Assembly (NCBI RefSeq): GCF_000526795.1 | Contig: NZ_JAGT01000001.1 | Coordinates: 3,330,501 to 3,394,500, forward strand | Direction: 5' to 3' | From: Ruminococcus flavefaciens AE3010 | GTDB taxonomy: Bacteria > Bacillota > Clostridia > Oscillospirales > Ruminococcaceae | DNA: 64,000 bases | Shown here: positions 26,409 through 34,754 of the stretch, in pieces | How the letters are laid out: every line of letters begins with the position of its first letter | How positions within the stretch are numbered: the stretch's first letter is position 1 | The notes under the pieces: generated by a model | The model's database searches: none | What the model was told of the DNA's origin: nothing | The model's input: only the letters and a program-made list of their open reading frames with translations | Translations under genes and position numbers: made by a program

Positions 26409-27788
26409 ATGAAAGGCAAAGATCTCATCAACATCGGTATTTTTTCGGCTATTTATTTTGTTATTGTGTTTATCATTGCGATGCTCGGAATGATACCGAT
26501 ATTCCTGCCATTACTGGCAGTTCTGGTCCCCATGATCGCGGGGATACCGTTCATGCTGTTTCTGACCAGAGTCAAAAAATTCGGCATGATCTGGATAATG
26601 AGCATCATCATGGGAATTATGATGCTGCTCACAGGTATGAGCTGGCCGCCCCTTGTTGTGTCGGTTTTCAGCGGACTGCTTGCGGAGCTTGTATACAAAA
26701 GCGGCAATTATAAAAGTGCGGCAAAGGCGGTTATCACAAATGGAGTATTCAGTCTGTGGGTGGCAGCGAACTTCCTGCCGCTGTTCTTTGCAGCTGATAC
26801 ATACTGGTCGAGCCGTCAGAATTACGGTCAGGACTATATCGACACCGTGACAAAGCTTATGCCGACATGGATGTGTCCCGTAACATTCATAATCATGATA
26901 ATCAGCTCATACCTGATATATGCACAGCTTGACAATGCGGGCAAGTATTCGGCGCTGCTCAGAACGGTAGATGTTTGCGTGGGGCAGGCACAGGATGTTT
27001 TCAGTACACCGCAAATGGATATTTCGGGAGAGGATATCGTTCCCGAGCACTGCGATATCTCGGCTGAAAATATCAGCTTTGCCTATGAGCAGAAAAGAAT
27101 AATCGACGGCATTTCGCTGAGTATTCCCGAACACACAACAACTGCCCTTGTAGGACCCTCAGGGGGCGGAAAGACCACGCTGACCTCTCTTATCTCCCGT
27201 TTCTGGGACGTTGACGAGGGAAAGGTCACTCTTGACGGCAGAGGTGTCCGCGAATACAGCATGGATTCACTTATGCGGAATTTCAGCTTCGTGTTCCAGA
27301 GCGTGTACCTGTTTGCGGATACCATAGCAAATAACATTCGGTTCGGTCAGCCCGATGCACCTATGGAAAAGGTCATTGAAGCTGCGAAAAAGGCTTGCTG
27401 TCATGATTTTATCATGCAGCTGCCCGACGGTTATGATACAGTCATCGGTGAGGGCGGTGCAAGTCTTTCGGGCGGTGAGAAACAGCGTATTTCCATAGCC
27501 CGTGCAATTATGAATGACTCACCTGTGATCGTTCTTGACGAGGCAACAGCAAATGTGGATCCCGAAAACGAAGCGGAGCTGATGAAAGCCATTGAAGCCC
27601 TCACAAAGGAAAAGACTATTATTATGATAGCACACAGACTTAAAACCGTCCGTCATGCCGATCAGATACTTGTTATCGAAAACGGCAGGATCGCACAGCA
27701 GGGTACCCACGATTCGCTTATGACACAGGACGGCATCTACCGTACATTTGTGGAAAGCCGACGTGAAGCGGCTTCTTGGAGGCTCTGA
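26409..27788 (+). CDS. MptD-type ECF transporter S component fused to an ABC exporter ATPase domain
   Basis: The 459-residue protein is a mosaic. Residues 1 to about 170 match the MptD/Trep_Strep S-component family (KDLINIGIFSAIYFV, IPFMLFLTRVKKFG, SVFSGLLAELVYKSGNYKS) with about five or six membrane segments. After LPLFF and TWMCPVTFIIMIISSYL the sequence changes to the end of an ABC exporter membrane domain and its ATPase (about 203-459): GPSGGGKTT, LSGGEKQR, VIVLDEATANVD, IAHR. The GKKLLKKHF-like end of a normal S component is missing. GGAGG precedes ATG 26409. The T gene overlaps its stop. A fusion made by an in-frame deletion between neighbouring genes is the simplest explanation. Confidence 0.8.
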   Translation: MKGKDLINIGIFSAIYFVIVFIIAMLGMIPIFLPLLAVLVPMIAGIPFMLFLTRVKKFGMIWIMSIIMGIMMLLTGMSWPPLVVSVFSGLLAELVYKSGNYKSAAKAVITNGVFSLWVAANFLPLFFAADTYWSSRQNYGQDYIDTVTKLMPTWMCPVTFIIMIISSYLIYAQLDNAGKYSALLRTVDVCVGQAQDVFSTPQMDISGEDIVPEHCDISAENISFAYEQKRIIDGISLSIPEHTTTALVGPSGGGKTTLTSLISRFWDVDEGKVTLDGRGVREYSMDSLMRNFSFVFQSVYLFADTIANNIRFGQPDAPMEKVIEAAKKACCHDFIMQLPDGYDTVIGEGGASLSGGEKQRISIARAIMNDSPVIVLDEATANVDPENEAELMKAIEALTKEKTIIMIAHRLKTVRHADQILVIENGRIAQQGTHDSLMTQDGIYRTFVESRREAASWRL

Positions 27789-28522
27789 TGTTTACAGCTG
27801 ATATTGAAAACAGAGGACTTGTACTTGACCCGCGAACGAAGCTTGCCCTTATGCTGACACTGGTAGTTTTTGCACTTGGGGGAACAGGCAGCGATATACA
27901 GGCAGTTCAGATCGGGACGATCATAATAAGTATGCTGCCGATAGTTTTGCTTTTCACAGCGAAGCAATGGAAAAAGGCAGTTCTGTTTGGTTTGCTCTAT
28001 GCTGTTTTAAAGGCTGCCGAGCTTCTGCTGATACCAAACCTGACAGGTGCCGCACTCAGTATCCTGGGACTTTGCTGTATGATCTTTGTTCGTCTTATGC
28101 CGTCGCTTATTATGGGAGCATATATGCTCTCCTCCACGACGGTAAGTGAATTCATAGCCGCAATGCACCGTATGCACGTTCCGCAGCAGATGACCATACC
28201 GCTTTCGGTCATGTTCCGTTTCTTCCCGACAGTTCTGGAGGAATTTGCTGCGATCAATACTGCCATGAAAATGCGGGATATCCGTATCGGCGGCAATAAT
28301 GCAGGAAAGCTCTTTGAATACAGGCTCGTTCCCTTAATGGTATGCTCGGTCAATATCGGCAGTGAGCTTTCAGCGGCAGCTCTTACAAGAGGTCTTGGAG
28401 TCAGCGTGAAACGCACAAATATATGTAAGATAGGATTCTATTTACAGGATACGGCGGTAATTTTTCTTGCAGCTTCACTTTATGTGCTGTGGGTCCTCGG
28501 AATGATCGGAGTGATAAAATGA
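27788..28522 (+). CDS. ecfT: Energy-coupling factor transporter T component
   Basis: The 244-residue membrane protein has five or six hydrophobic segments and the coupling helix of EcfT: SAAALTRGLG near residue 200, where the usual Ala-Arg-Gly has Thr before Arg. It would couple the ATPase to the S component. Its ATG overlaps the stop of the fused S gene (TGATG), and TTGGAGG lies within that gene. The next gene overlaps it by ATGA, so the three form one operon. Confidence 0.88.
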   Translation: MFTADIENRGLVLDPRTKLALMLTLVVFALGGTGSDIQAVQIGTIIISMLPIVLLFTAKQWKKAVLFGLLYAVLKAAELLLIPNLTGAALSILGLCCMIFVRLMPSLIMGAYMLSSTTVSEFIAAMHRMHVPQQMTIPLSVMFRFFPTVLEEFAAINTAMKMRDIRIGGNNAGKLFEYRLVPLMVCSVNIGSELSAAALTRGLGVSVKRTNICKIGFYLQDTAVIFLAASLYVLWVLGMIGVIK

Positions 28523-29970
28523 AAGAATTTGCGGCTGAACTGAATAATGTTTCATTCCGCTACGGGAACTCTGATGAGGGTGCATTGCATAGTCTGAATA
28601 TGAAAATCAAAAAGGGCGAATGTGTACTGCTCTGCGGCGCATCGGGCTGCGGAAAGACCACGATAACCCGTTTGCTGAACGGACTTATCCCTCATTATTA
28701 TGAAGGTGATTTGCAGGGGGACATCACAGTACTCGGCAGAAATATCCGTGATACGTCAATAGAAGACCTTGCAGGCACAGTCGGCAGTGTATTCCAGAAT
28801 CCCCGCAGTCAGTTCTTCTGTGTGGACACGACAGCGGAAATTGCATTCGGCTGTGAGAACATGGGACTTTCCGAAACAGAAATACAAAAGCGCATAGAAA
28901 ATACTGTCACAGATATGCGCATTGAAAAATTGCAAAACCGCAGTATATTCAATCTGTCAGGCGGCGAAAAGCAGAAGATCGCCTGTGCGGGGGTTTCAGC
29001 AATGCAGCCTGAGCTGATCGTGCTTGATGAGCCTACATCGAACCTCGACCTTGAGGCTATCGACGAGCTGCGAGACATCATTGCAGCTTGGAAATCACAG
29101 GGCAAAACCATAGTGATAGCCGAGCATCGGCTGTATTTTCTGCGTGAGCTGGCAGACAGAATGGTGATACTTGAAAACGGAAAGATCATAAAGGAACTGG
29201 CTTCCGAAAAGATAAAAAAACTCACAAATGCCGATACGGAAAGAATGGGCATACGTCCGATGACTCTCCCCGATATAGGGTATTCTGAGGATAATGCAGC
29301 TGCGCAGGGCGATGTGCTGATACTTGAAGATTTTATTTTTACCTATAAGGACGGCAAACACGGTATCAATATACAGCGGCTGGAATTGCCGATGAATAGT
29401 ATCATTGCGATAACAGGTCAGAACGGTGCAGGCAAAAGCACACTTATAAGAAATATATGCGGACTTGAACGCAGGTGCAAGGGCGTCATGAAACTCAGCG
29501 GCAAAAGGCTGAAAGCAAAAGACCGCCTGCATACCTGCTATATGATAATGCAGGACGTGAACCACCAGCTTTTTACGGAGAGCGTCCACGAAGAGGTAAT
29601 TCTGAGTATGACGGACAAGTCCCTTACCGATGAGCAGAAGAGAAAGAGGGCTGATGAAATACTTCTGCAGCTTGACCTTGCGGAGTACGCCGATAGGCAC
29701 CCTATGGCACTTTCGGGAGGACAGAAGCAGCGCACTGCCATAGCATCTGGTATCGCATCAAGCAAGCCTGTTATCATTCTGGACGAACCTACAAGCGGGC
29801 TCGACCTTGCCCATATGGAGCAGGTGGCAGATCAGCTGAAAAAGCTGAAGGATATGGGCAGGACAGCCATTGTTGTTACCCACGATAATGAATTTATCCT
29901 TTCATGCTGCGACCATATCGTCAGACTTGAAAACGGCTGTGCTGTGAAAAACTGTCCCCTTGGCAAATGA
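28519..29970 (+). CDS. ECF transporter ATPase with two ABC domains (A1A2 fusion)
   Basis: The 483-residue protein carries both ATPase halves of an ECF module in one chain. The first shows GASGCGKTT, LSGGEKQK, LIVLDEPTSNLD and the switch His in IAEHR. The second shows GQNGAGKST, LSGGQKQR, VIILDEPTSGLD and VVTHD. Both look active. ATG 28519 overlaps the ecfT stop and follows CGGAGTGAT. With the S and T genes it should import a vitamin-like or metal substrate, but the substrate is unknown. Its end is followed by a strong terminator. Confidence 0.93.
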   Translation: MKEFAAELNNVSFRYGNSDEGALHSLNMKIKKGECVLLCGASGCGKTTITRLLNGLIPHYYEGDLQGDITVLGRNIRDTSIEDLAGTVGSVFQNPRSQFFCVDTTAEIAFGCENMGLSETEIQKRIENTVTDMRIEKLQNRSIFNLSGGEKQKIACAGVSAMQPELIVLDEPTSNLDLEAIDELRDIIAAWKSQGKTIVIAEHRLYFLRELADRMVILENGKIIKELASEKIKKLTNADTERMGIRPMTLPDIGYSEDNAAAQGDVLILEDFIFTYKDGKHGINIQRLELPMNSIIAITGQNGAGKSTLIRNICGLERRCKGVMKLSGKRLKAKDRLHTCYMIMQDVNHQLFTESVHEEVILSMTDKSLTDEQKRKRADEILLQLDLAEYADRHPMALSGGQKQRTAIASGIASSKPVIILDEPTSGLDLAHMEQVADQLKKLKDMGRTAIVVTHDNEFILSCCDHIVRLENGCAVKNCPLGK

Positions 29971-30058
29971 AGCATACAGGGCAGATGTATGCACCGTGAT
30001 TAATATACAGTCAGCATCTGCTGCGAGCTCTTATCATTGCTTTCAGCGTAAAAAGAAA

Positions 30059-30090
30059 AAGGCTGCGTAACTTCAGTTACGCAGCCTTAT
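30059..30090. terminator. Bidirectional terminator
   Basis: A 13-bp stem (AAGGCTGCGTAAC) with loop TTCA lies 90 bp after the ECF operon and before the convergent gene ending at 30138. Confidence 0.85.
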
Positions 30091-30137
30091 AAGTTATCAT
30101 AAACCTTTATTCGACATTCTTTTTTTGTGGCTTTTAG

Positions 30138-30947
30138 TTATTTATAGCTTTCTGTTCCGAAGAATACCTTGTCAAAGAATTCCTTTGTCTTGTCCTCGCC
30201 CAGAGCCTTTTTGAACACGTCTGTGGAAACTCCGCCCTTTGAGATAAGGTTGTCGGAGTACTTCTGAGTGATCTCGCGCTTTACAGCCTTTTCCTCGTCG
30301 GAGAGCTTATCAAGCTCATTTGCTTTTTCCATATAGCAGCGTATAGCGTCGCAGAACATTTCCTCTATCTGCTCATCGTCGTCGGGACGCTTGCCTGCCT
30401 TGTGGAGGGCAATTGTCATCAGGTCGTCGTACCATGCGGGATCGGTGGATATATCTTCAAGGCTGCTGTACTTTCTTTCAAACTCTCTGATCTTGTCGAG
30501 GACGCTGATATAATCGTCAGAAGTCTTGTCGGCAGCAAGGTCGTAGAATTCCACATAAGCCTTGCGCTTGCCCATGATATACATGAAATCCATGGACATC
30601 AGCGGCATATTCTTATCGTAGGGCGTGATAACGAATGATATCATCTGCATGAAGCCCATATTCACCTTCATGACCGAAAGATTTCCCGTGTCATTTATTT
30701 CGTACTGCGAAACATCGAACTTCATAAATCCGTACATCTTTATCTGTGAGAATTCCCCTGCATCAACAGGAGCTATCCCTGCACAGTCAGACAGAGTTTT
30801 CATGCCTGAGTTGTATGTCGAGTTCATCACCTTCATGTTCTGTGAAGCATTGAATGCGACGAAGCCTGCAAGAGCTGCTATCAGCAGAAATATTATCAGC
30901 AGCACCTTTGGCCATTTCTTTTTCTTTTTAACGCTTTGATCCTTCAT
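30138..30947 (-). CDS. Membrane-anchored protein resembling ferredoxin-dependent bilin reductases
   Basis: The 269-residue protein begins with a Lys-rich stretch and one membrane segment (about 14-33). The rest has no signal for secretion other than this anchor. Two regions recall the PcyA/HY2 bilin reductase fold. ITPYDKNMPLMSMDFMYI then KRKAYVEFYDL matches their beta strand with catalytic Asp followed by a second strand. The end, STDVFKKALGEDKTKEFF followed by DKVFFG, matches their C-terminal pattern (vLe..FG...ae.y...LF). A family link is my inference. AAGGAGAG precedes the ATG. It is transcribed alone. Bilin reduction in a gut Firmicute would be unexpected. Confidence 0.5.
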   Translation of the reverse strand: MKDQSVKKKKKWPKVLLIIFLLIAALAGFVAFNASQNMKVMNSTYNSGMKTLSDCAGIAPVDAGEFSQIKMYGFMKFDVSQYEINDTGNLSVMKVNMGFMQMISFVITPYDKNMPLMSMDFMYIMGKRKAYVEFYDLAADKTSDDYISVLDKIREFERKYSSLEDISTDPAWYDDLMTIALHKAGKRPDDDEQIEEMFCDAIRCYMEKANELDKLSDEEKAVKREITQKYSDNLISKGGVSTDVFKKALGEDKTKEFFDKVFFGTESYK

Positions 30948-31034
30948 ATGATCTCTCCTTTATGTCTGAAAAATTTGACACCTTATTATATCACTGCTTA
31001 TATGAAATGTCAAGGAAAACCACCTATATAAACG

Positions 31035-31072
31035 AAAACGGATACCCGTACCTGATGACGGATATCCGTTTT
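31035..31072 (-). terminator. Terminator of the ABC exporter operon
   Basis: AAAACGGATA and TATCCGTTTT enclose an inner CCGT / ACGG stem, just after the last permease gene. Confidence 0.8.
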
Positions 31073-31077
31073 GATGT

Positions 31078-31881
31078 TTATGAACCTGTGCCGCTGTAAT
31101 TCTTTGCACCGTGCATCCATATCCTGTAGCTGAGCCAGAAGAATGCGATGCCGATAACAGGTGAGAGCCATGACAGTATGGGTACCTTGTCGGGACGCAG
31201 TATCACAAGACTGGGGTAGTATGCGATAAATGCGATAGGCATGAGGAATGTGAAGATGAATCTGAATACGGGACTGAATATGGTGATAGGATATTTTGCG
31301 TAATCCTTGAAGCGGAACGCAAGGTCGAGAACATAGAATGAGTTCTGTATCCAGAAGCAGGTAGCTGCAGCAGCGTTTTGCAGGGCTATCATTATAAGTG
31401 AAGCCGTTATAAGGAACACTATGGTTTTCAACAGCATGAGCGGTGTGAAGCCCAGACCTATCTTTACCCATGAATAGATAAGCATCACCAGACCGAATGC
31501 CAGCTGTCCCAGACCCTTTATGTCGAATACCTCCGACTGATAATAGAAGAAAGTATTGATTGGGCGGAAGCAGTATTTTATGAAATCGCCTGTGTAAACG
31601 TTCTGTCGGAGGCTCCAGTTGTTGTCGAAGAAGCACTGTACGGGAGTAAGGGATATCAGCGAGAAGCCGTAAAGGAACAGCATCTCGTAGTAGCCCCAGC
31701 CGTTAATTGACGGGAAATTCCTGAACAGTATCCAGAAGCTGATAAAGCCTGCGATATTGGTGCATATCATTCCGATAGTGGAGATGATGAAGTCTGCGCG
31801 GTAGCTCATTTTGCTTTTCAGGTCCTGAGCAAGTATCTTGCAGTATATCTTGGCGTAGAAGCCTAAACCTTTTCTTTTCAT
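31078..31881 (-). CDS. ABC-2 family transporter permease (second subunit)
   Basis: The 267-residue membrane protein has six hydrophobic segments and the features of the ABC-2 permeases of the DUF990 group: YRADFIISTIGMICTNIAGF, the NVYTGDFIKYCFRPIN segment and a conserved end KPxxxLSWLSP-like stretch (LSWLSPVIGIAFFW). With the permease and ATPase genes upstream it forms an exporter; cyanobacterial relatives export viologens. The substrate here is unknown. GGAGG precedes the start at 31881, 6 bp after the upstream gene. Confidence 0.85.
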   Translation of the reverse strand: MKRKGLGFYAKIYCKILAQDLKSKMSYRADFIISTIGMICTNIAGFISFWILFRNFPSINGWGYYEMLFLYGFSLISLTPVQCFFDNNWSLRQNVYTGDFIKYCFRPINTFFYYQSEVFDIKGLGQLAFGLVMLIYSWVKIGLGFTPLMLLKTIVFLITASLIMIALQNAAAATCFWIQNSFYVLDLAFRFKDYAKYPITIFSPVFRFIFTFLMPIAFIAYYPSLVILRPDKVPILSWLSPVIGIAFFWLSYRIWMHGAKNYSGTGS

Positions 31882-31887
31882 ATGTCA

Positions 31888-32691
31888 TCAGCCTCCGTTC
31901 ACAGTTATCTGCCGCAGGGACGTTTTCCAGAACACCTTGCTGATGGTCATCATTACTATGCACCATATGAGCTGAGTTCCGAGAGCTTTGATAACAGTCT
32001 CGGCATCGGGAGAACCGTTCAGCAGAAGTGACAGCGGTGCGTTGTATATTGACTGGAAGGGCAGGTAGCTCACCACAGTTCTGAGGGTATCGGGGAAGAA
32101 TGCAATAGGAATTGTCGCACCCGAAAGCAGGAGTACTACCACCTGCTTCATGATGTTTATGCCCCATATCGACTCGGTGTAGAGACATATAGTACCCACG
32201 ATGAAGTCTATGCTGTAGTTGATGGATACCGCCATAACTACGGAAATAACGAAGTACAGCAGATTTATGCCCATTGGTATGGCTCCGTGAGTAACGACAG
32301 CCACGGCTATGAATGTGGGCAGGAACGTCAGGAAGAACTGTGTGACGAATGAGCCCGAGTACGACCAGAACAGGTACTTTCGGTACTCCATTGGCTTCAG
32401 CAGGTCAAGGACTATCTTGCCTGACTGGATATTTCGTCCTATCTCCCAGACGGTATACATCTCCATAAAATTGAACAGTGCAGTTGCCAGTACAAGGTAT
32501 ATGAGGGTGTCAGTAAAGGTCATGCCGTTTACCACGTCTGTTCCTGCGGAAGCGTATATGGCTTTCCAGAGAAAGTACACCACTATGAGGTAAAGCATAT
32601 TGCCGATGACCATTACCACGAATGACAGTCGGAACTGCAATGCCTCAATAATTCCTGCACGAGTGAGAGTGAGATATTTTTTCAGCTTCAT
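31888..32691 (-). CDS. ABC-2 family transporter permease (first subunit)
   Basis: The 267-residue membrane protein is of the same kind and length as the next gene product, with six hydrophobic segments; IVLDLLKPMEYRKYLFWSY corresponds to the cytoplasmic segment in its partner. The two probably form a heterodimer. Its ATG overlaps the stop of the ATPase gene (ATGA), with GAGGAGGG upstream. It is part of the operon controlled by the leader element at 33721-33936. Confidence 0.85.
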   Translation of the reverse strand: MKLKKYLTLTRAGIIEALQFRLSFVVMVIGNMLYLIVVYFLWKAIYASAGTDVVNGMTFTDTLIYLVLATALFNFMEMYTVWEIGRNIQSGKIVLDLLKPMEYRKYLFWSYSGSFVTQFFLTFLPTFIAVAVVTHGAIPMGINLLYFVISVVMAVSINYSIDFIVGTICLYTESIWGINIMKQVVVLLLSGATIPIAFFPDTLRTVVSYLPFQSIYNAPLSLLLNGSPDAETVIKALGTQLIWCIVMMTISKVFWKTSLRQITVNGG

Positions 32692-33689
32692 TGCACACCC
32701 TCCTCGTATATCTTCTTGATGACCTCCTCGGTGGATATTTCTTCAAGCTGCATATCCTTTATGTTATAGGAGTGCTGGAGCTTGCCGAGAACGTCCATGA
32801 TCTTGGCTTTTTCCTCGTCAACGAGAACTGATATCCACTCATCGTCGGCTGATACGGAAAACTCAGGCAGCTCCTTTTGCACCAGCTTTGCCTGCTCTTT
32901 CAGGTCACCGTCCATACGCAGCTTCAATGTGCGGTATGAGCCGAAAAAGCCCTTGAGGTGCTCGATATCGTTGTCGTAGAGCATCTTGCCCTTGTCGATA
33001 ATGACTATCCTCTTGCAGAGCGCGTCAACGTCGCCCATATCGTGAGTGGTCAGGATAACAGTTGTGTTCCTCTCCTTGTTGAGAGCGTGGATAAGAGTAC
33101 GAATCCTTGATTTCATGGCAACATCAAGACCGATAGTAGGCTCGTCAAGGAAGACTATCTTAGGGTCGTGGAGAAATGCTGCGAGGATATCGCTGAGAGT
33201 ACGCTGTCCCAGAGACATCTGACGGACAGGCTTGTGGAGCAGGGGCTCGATGTCCACCAGTGAGCGGTAAAGCTTTATTATGCTCTCGTACTTCTCGTCG
33301 GGTATCTGGTAGATATCTTTAAGTATCTTGAAGGACTCCACAAGGGGCAGAGCCCACCACAGCTGTGAGCGCTGACCGAATACTACGCCTATTTCCTGAG
33401 CGTTTTTGGTTCGGTTTTTATAGGGGACATTGCCGCCTACAAGTATCTCTCCCGATGTGGGTTCCAGAACGCCTGTCATCATTTTGATAGTAGTGGATTT
33501 TCCGGCGCCGTTAGGACCGAGATATCCCACGATCTCGCCCTGCTGAATGTTCATTGATATATTGTCAACAGCGCGTACAGTCTTGTAGTCCCGCGAAAAC
33601 AGATCTTTCAGACTGCCCTTGAGTCCCTCTCGCCGATTGAGCACTTTGAACTCCTTGCTGACATTTTTGATCTCGATAATAGCTGACAT
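32688..33689 (-). CDS. ABC transporter ATPase
   Basis: The 333-residue protein has one ABC domain (about 1-245): GPNGAGKSTTIKMM, LGQRTLSDILAAFL in place of the usual LSGGQ, IVFLDEPTIGLD and TTHDMGD. The altered signature is typical of this exporter group (MSLGQR). The last 90 residues form a DUF4162-like tail. GGGAGGT precedes the start. It is the first structural gene after a leader peptide and an attenuator, so expression is likely induced by an inhibitor. Confidence 0.92.
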   Translation of the reverse strand: MSAIIEIKNVSKEFKVLNRREGLKGSLKDLFSRDYKTVRAVDNISMNIQQGEIVGYLGPNGAGKSTTIKMMTGVLEPTSGEILVGGNVPYKNRTKNAQEIGVVFGQRSQLWWALPLVESFKILKDIYQIPDEKYESIIKLYRSLVDIEPLLHKPVRQMSLGQRTLSDILAAFLHDPKIVFLDEPTIGLDVAMKSRIRTLIHALNKERNTTVILTTHDMGDVDALCKRIVIIDKGKMLYDNDIEHLKGFFGSYRTLKLRMDGDLKEQAKLVQKELPEFSVSADDEWISVLVDEEKAKIMDVLGKLQHSYNIKDMQLEEISTEEVIKKIYEEGVQ

Positions 33690-33720
33690 ATTTACCTCCC
33701 TTTTCTTTTTGCCTGCAATA

Positions 33721-33751
33721 AAAAAAGCACTCCTACCGAATGCAGGAGTGC
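33721..33751 (-). terminator. Attenuator before the ABC exporter operon
   Basis: An 8-bp stem (GCACTCCT / AGGAGTGC) ends in six T, 37 bp after the leader-peptide stop and about 30 bp before the ATPase gene. Placed inside the leader, it should stop most transcripts unless it is prevented from forming. Confidence 0.85.
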
Positions 33752-33787
33752 AGAACGTACACCGTTATATAATGCTGAAAAAAGCTC

Positions 33788-33874
33788 TTATACGGCTATG
33801 CAGGCAAACTCCTTGCTATGTGATATTTTGTTGTAATATGATCTGTGATAAGGTCGTGTATAAGTTGTTCTCAT
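33788..33874 (-). CDS. Leader peptide (28 residues) before the ABC exporter operon
   Basis: ATG 33874 follows AAGGAAGGTGAACTTC, a strong ribosome site, and the frame runs 28 codons to TAA. The peptide is rich in Tyr, Arg and His (MRTTYTRPYHRSYY) and ends KEFACIAV. The leader peptide at 34125 has the same ribosome site and ends MEFACTAV. Both precede an intrinsic terminator and an exporter or acetyltransferase gene. I infer ribosome-mediated attenuation: stalling in the peptide would change the RNA fold and allow readthrough. It is unlikely to act as a protein. Confidence 0.75.
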   Translation of the reverse strand: MRTTYTRPYHRSYYNKISHSKEFACIAV

Positions 33875-33907
33875 GAAGTTCACCTTCCTTTCAGTTAATA
33901 TGAAAAC

Positions 33908-33936
33908 ATTATACATTACAATTTTTAATTTGTCAA
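33908..33936 (-). promoter_or_regulatory. Consensus promoter of the exporter leader
   Basis: TTGACA, 17 bp, TATAAT on the minus strand: a perfect sigma-A promoter, 34 bp before the leader-peptide start. Confidence 0.9.
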
Positions 33937-34062
33937 GGGCGTTTTTTTACTTCGGTGATATGCTTCTGATTATACACACATTGTGGAAAAAAATGACGCT
34001 ATTTCAGATAAAATATTATATGAGCAGTCTGATGAGTTTTTACATTTGAATCAAAAAAGTGC

Positions 34063-34091
34063 TTGACAAATGAAAAAAATCAATGTATAAT
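34063..34091 (+). promoter_or_regulatory. Consensus promoter of the acetyltransferase leader
   Basis: TTGACA, 17 bp, TATAAT, 33 bp before the leader-peptide start: the same perfect layout as the divergent promoter at 33908-33936. Confidence 0.9.
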
Positions 34092-34124
34092 AGGCACATA
34101 TTAACCGGAAGGAAGGTGAACTCA

Positions 34125-34199
34125 ATGAAAAAAGCATATTACAGTTCAATGGAAAAAACGAATAAACAAAGCATGGAGTTTGCCTGCACAGCCGTATAA
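34125..34199 (+). CDS. Leader peptide (24 residues) before the GNAT gene
   Basis: ATG 34125 follows GGAAGGAAGGTGAACTCA and the frame runs 24 codons to TAA. The N-terminal part (MKKAYYSSMEKTNKQS) differs from the other leader peptide, but the end MEFACTAV, the stop context GCCGTATAA and the following blocks AGCTTT, AGCATT and TAACGGTG are shared in the same order. An intrinsic terminator and then the GNAT gene follow. See the leader at 33788 for the proposed mechanism. Confidence 0.75.
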   Translation: MKKAYYSSMEKTNKQSMEFACTAV

Positions 34200-34236
34200 A
34201 GCTTTACCGAGCATTTTGAATAACGGTGGATATTAT

Positions 34237-34267
34237 GCGCTCCTGCGTTCTGCGGGAGCGCTTTTTT
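34237..34267 (+). terminator. Attenuator before the GNAT gene
   Basis: GCGCTCCTG pairs with CGGGAGCGC (one wobble) and is followed by six T, between the leader peptide and the acetyltransferase start. Confidence 0.85.
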
Positions 34268-34289
34268 GTTGCAGGCGGAAAGGAAAAAA

Positions 34290-34754
34290 ATGGAAATAAG
34301 TATAATGACAGCTGAACATGAGAAATGGGAAGCTGCGGCGGAGTTTGCGGAAAACTGCTCATGGAGGGCAGGAAAAGAGCTTGCAAGGCTCATGGGCGGT
34401 GACGCCTTTGCGGACCGGGAGCGGGTCTTTGCAGCCTTTGAGGACGGAAGCCCTGTAGGATTCTGCACACTCACCGAAAAGGACCAGCTTTTGCCGAAAT
34501 ATCCGTATACGCCGCTGATAGGATTTGTATTCGTTGACGAAGCTCACCGCGGCAAAAGAATATCGCAGAAGCTGATAGAAGCAGCCCTTGGATATGCCAA
34601 AAGCATCGGATATAACAAGGTATACATCATGAGCGGCGAAAAGGGGCTGTATGAGAAATTCGGCTTTGTCTCCATGGGGGACTATGAGACCATATATGGC
34701 GAGACTGAACAGCTGCTGGTCATATCGTGTGAAAGGAGAGATAACAATGGATAA
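34290..34754 (+). CDS. GNAT family N-acetyltransferase
   Basis: The 154-residue protein has the acetyl-CoA fold: LIGFVFVDEAHRGKRISQKL, where RGKRIS is the pyrophosphate loop, and MSGEKGLYEKFGFV near the end. Its acceptor is unknown; the attenuator upstream suggests that it modifies an antibiotic or protects a target. ATG 34290 follows GGAAAGGA. TGCAGGC directly before the ribosome site can pair with GCCTGCA in the leader-peptide coding end. The 56-codon gene downstream overlaps its last 8 bases. Confidence 0.88.
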   Translation: MEISIMTAEHEKWEAAAEFAENCSWRAGKELARLMGGDAFADRERVFAAFEDGSPVGFCTLTEKDQLLPKYPYTPLIGFVFVDEAHRGKRISQKLIEAALGYAKSIGYNKVYIMSGEKGLYEKFGFVSMGDYETIYGETEQLLVISCERRDNNG

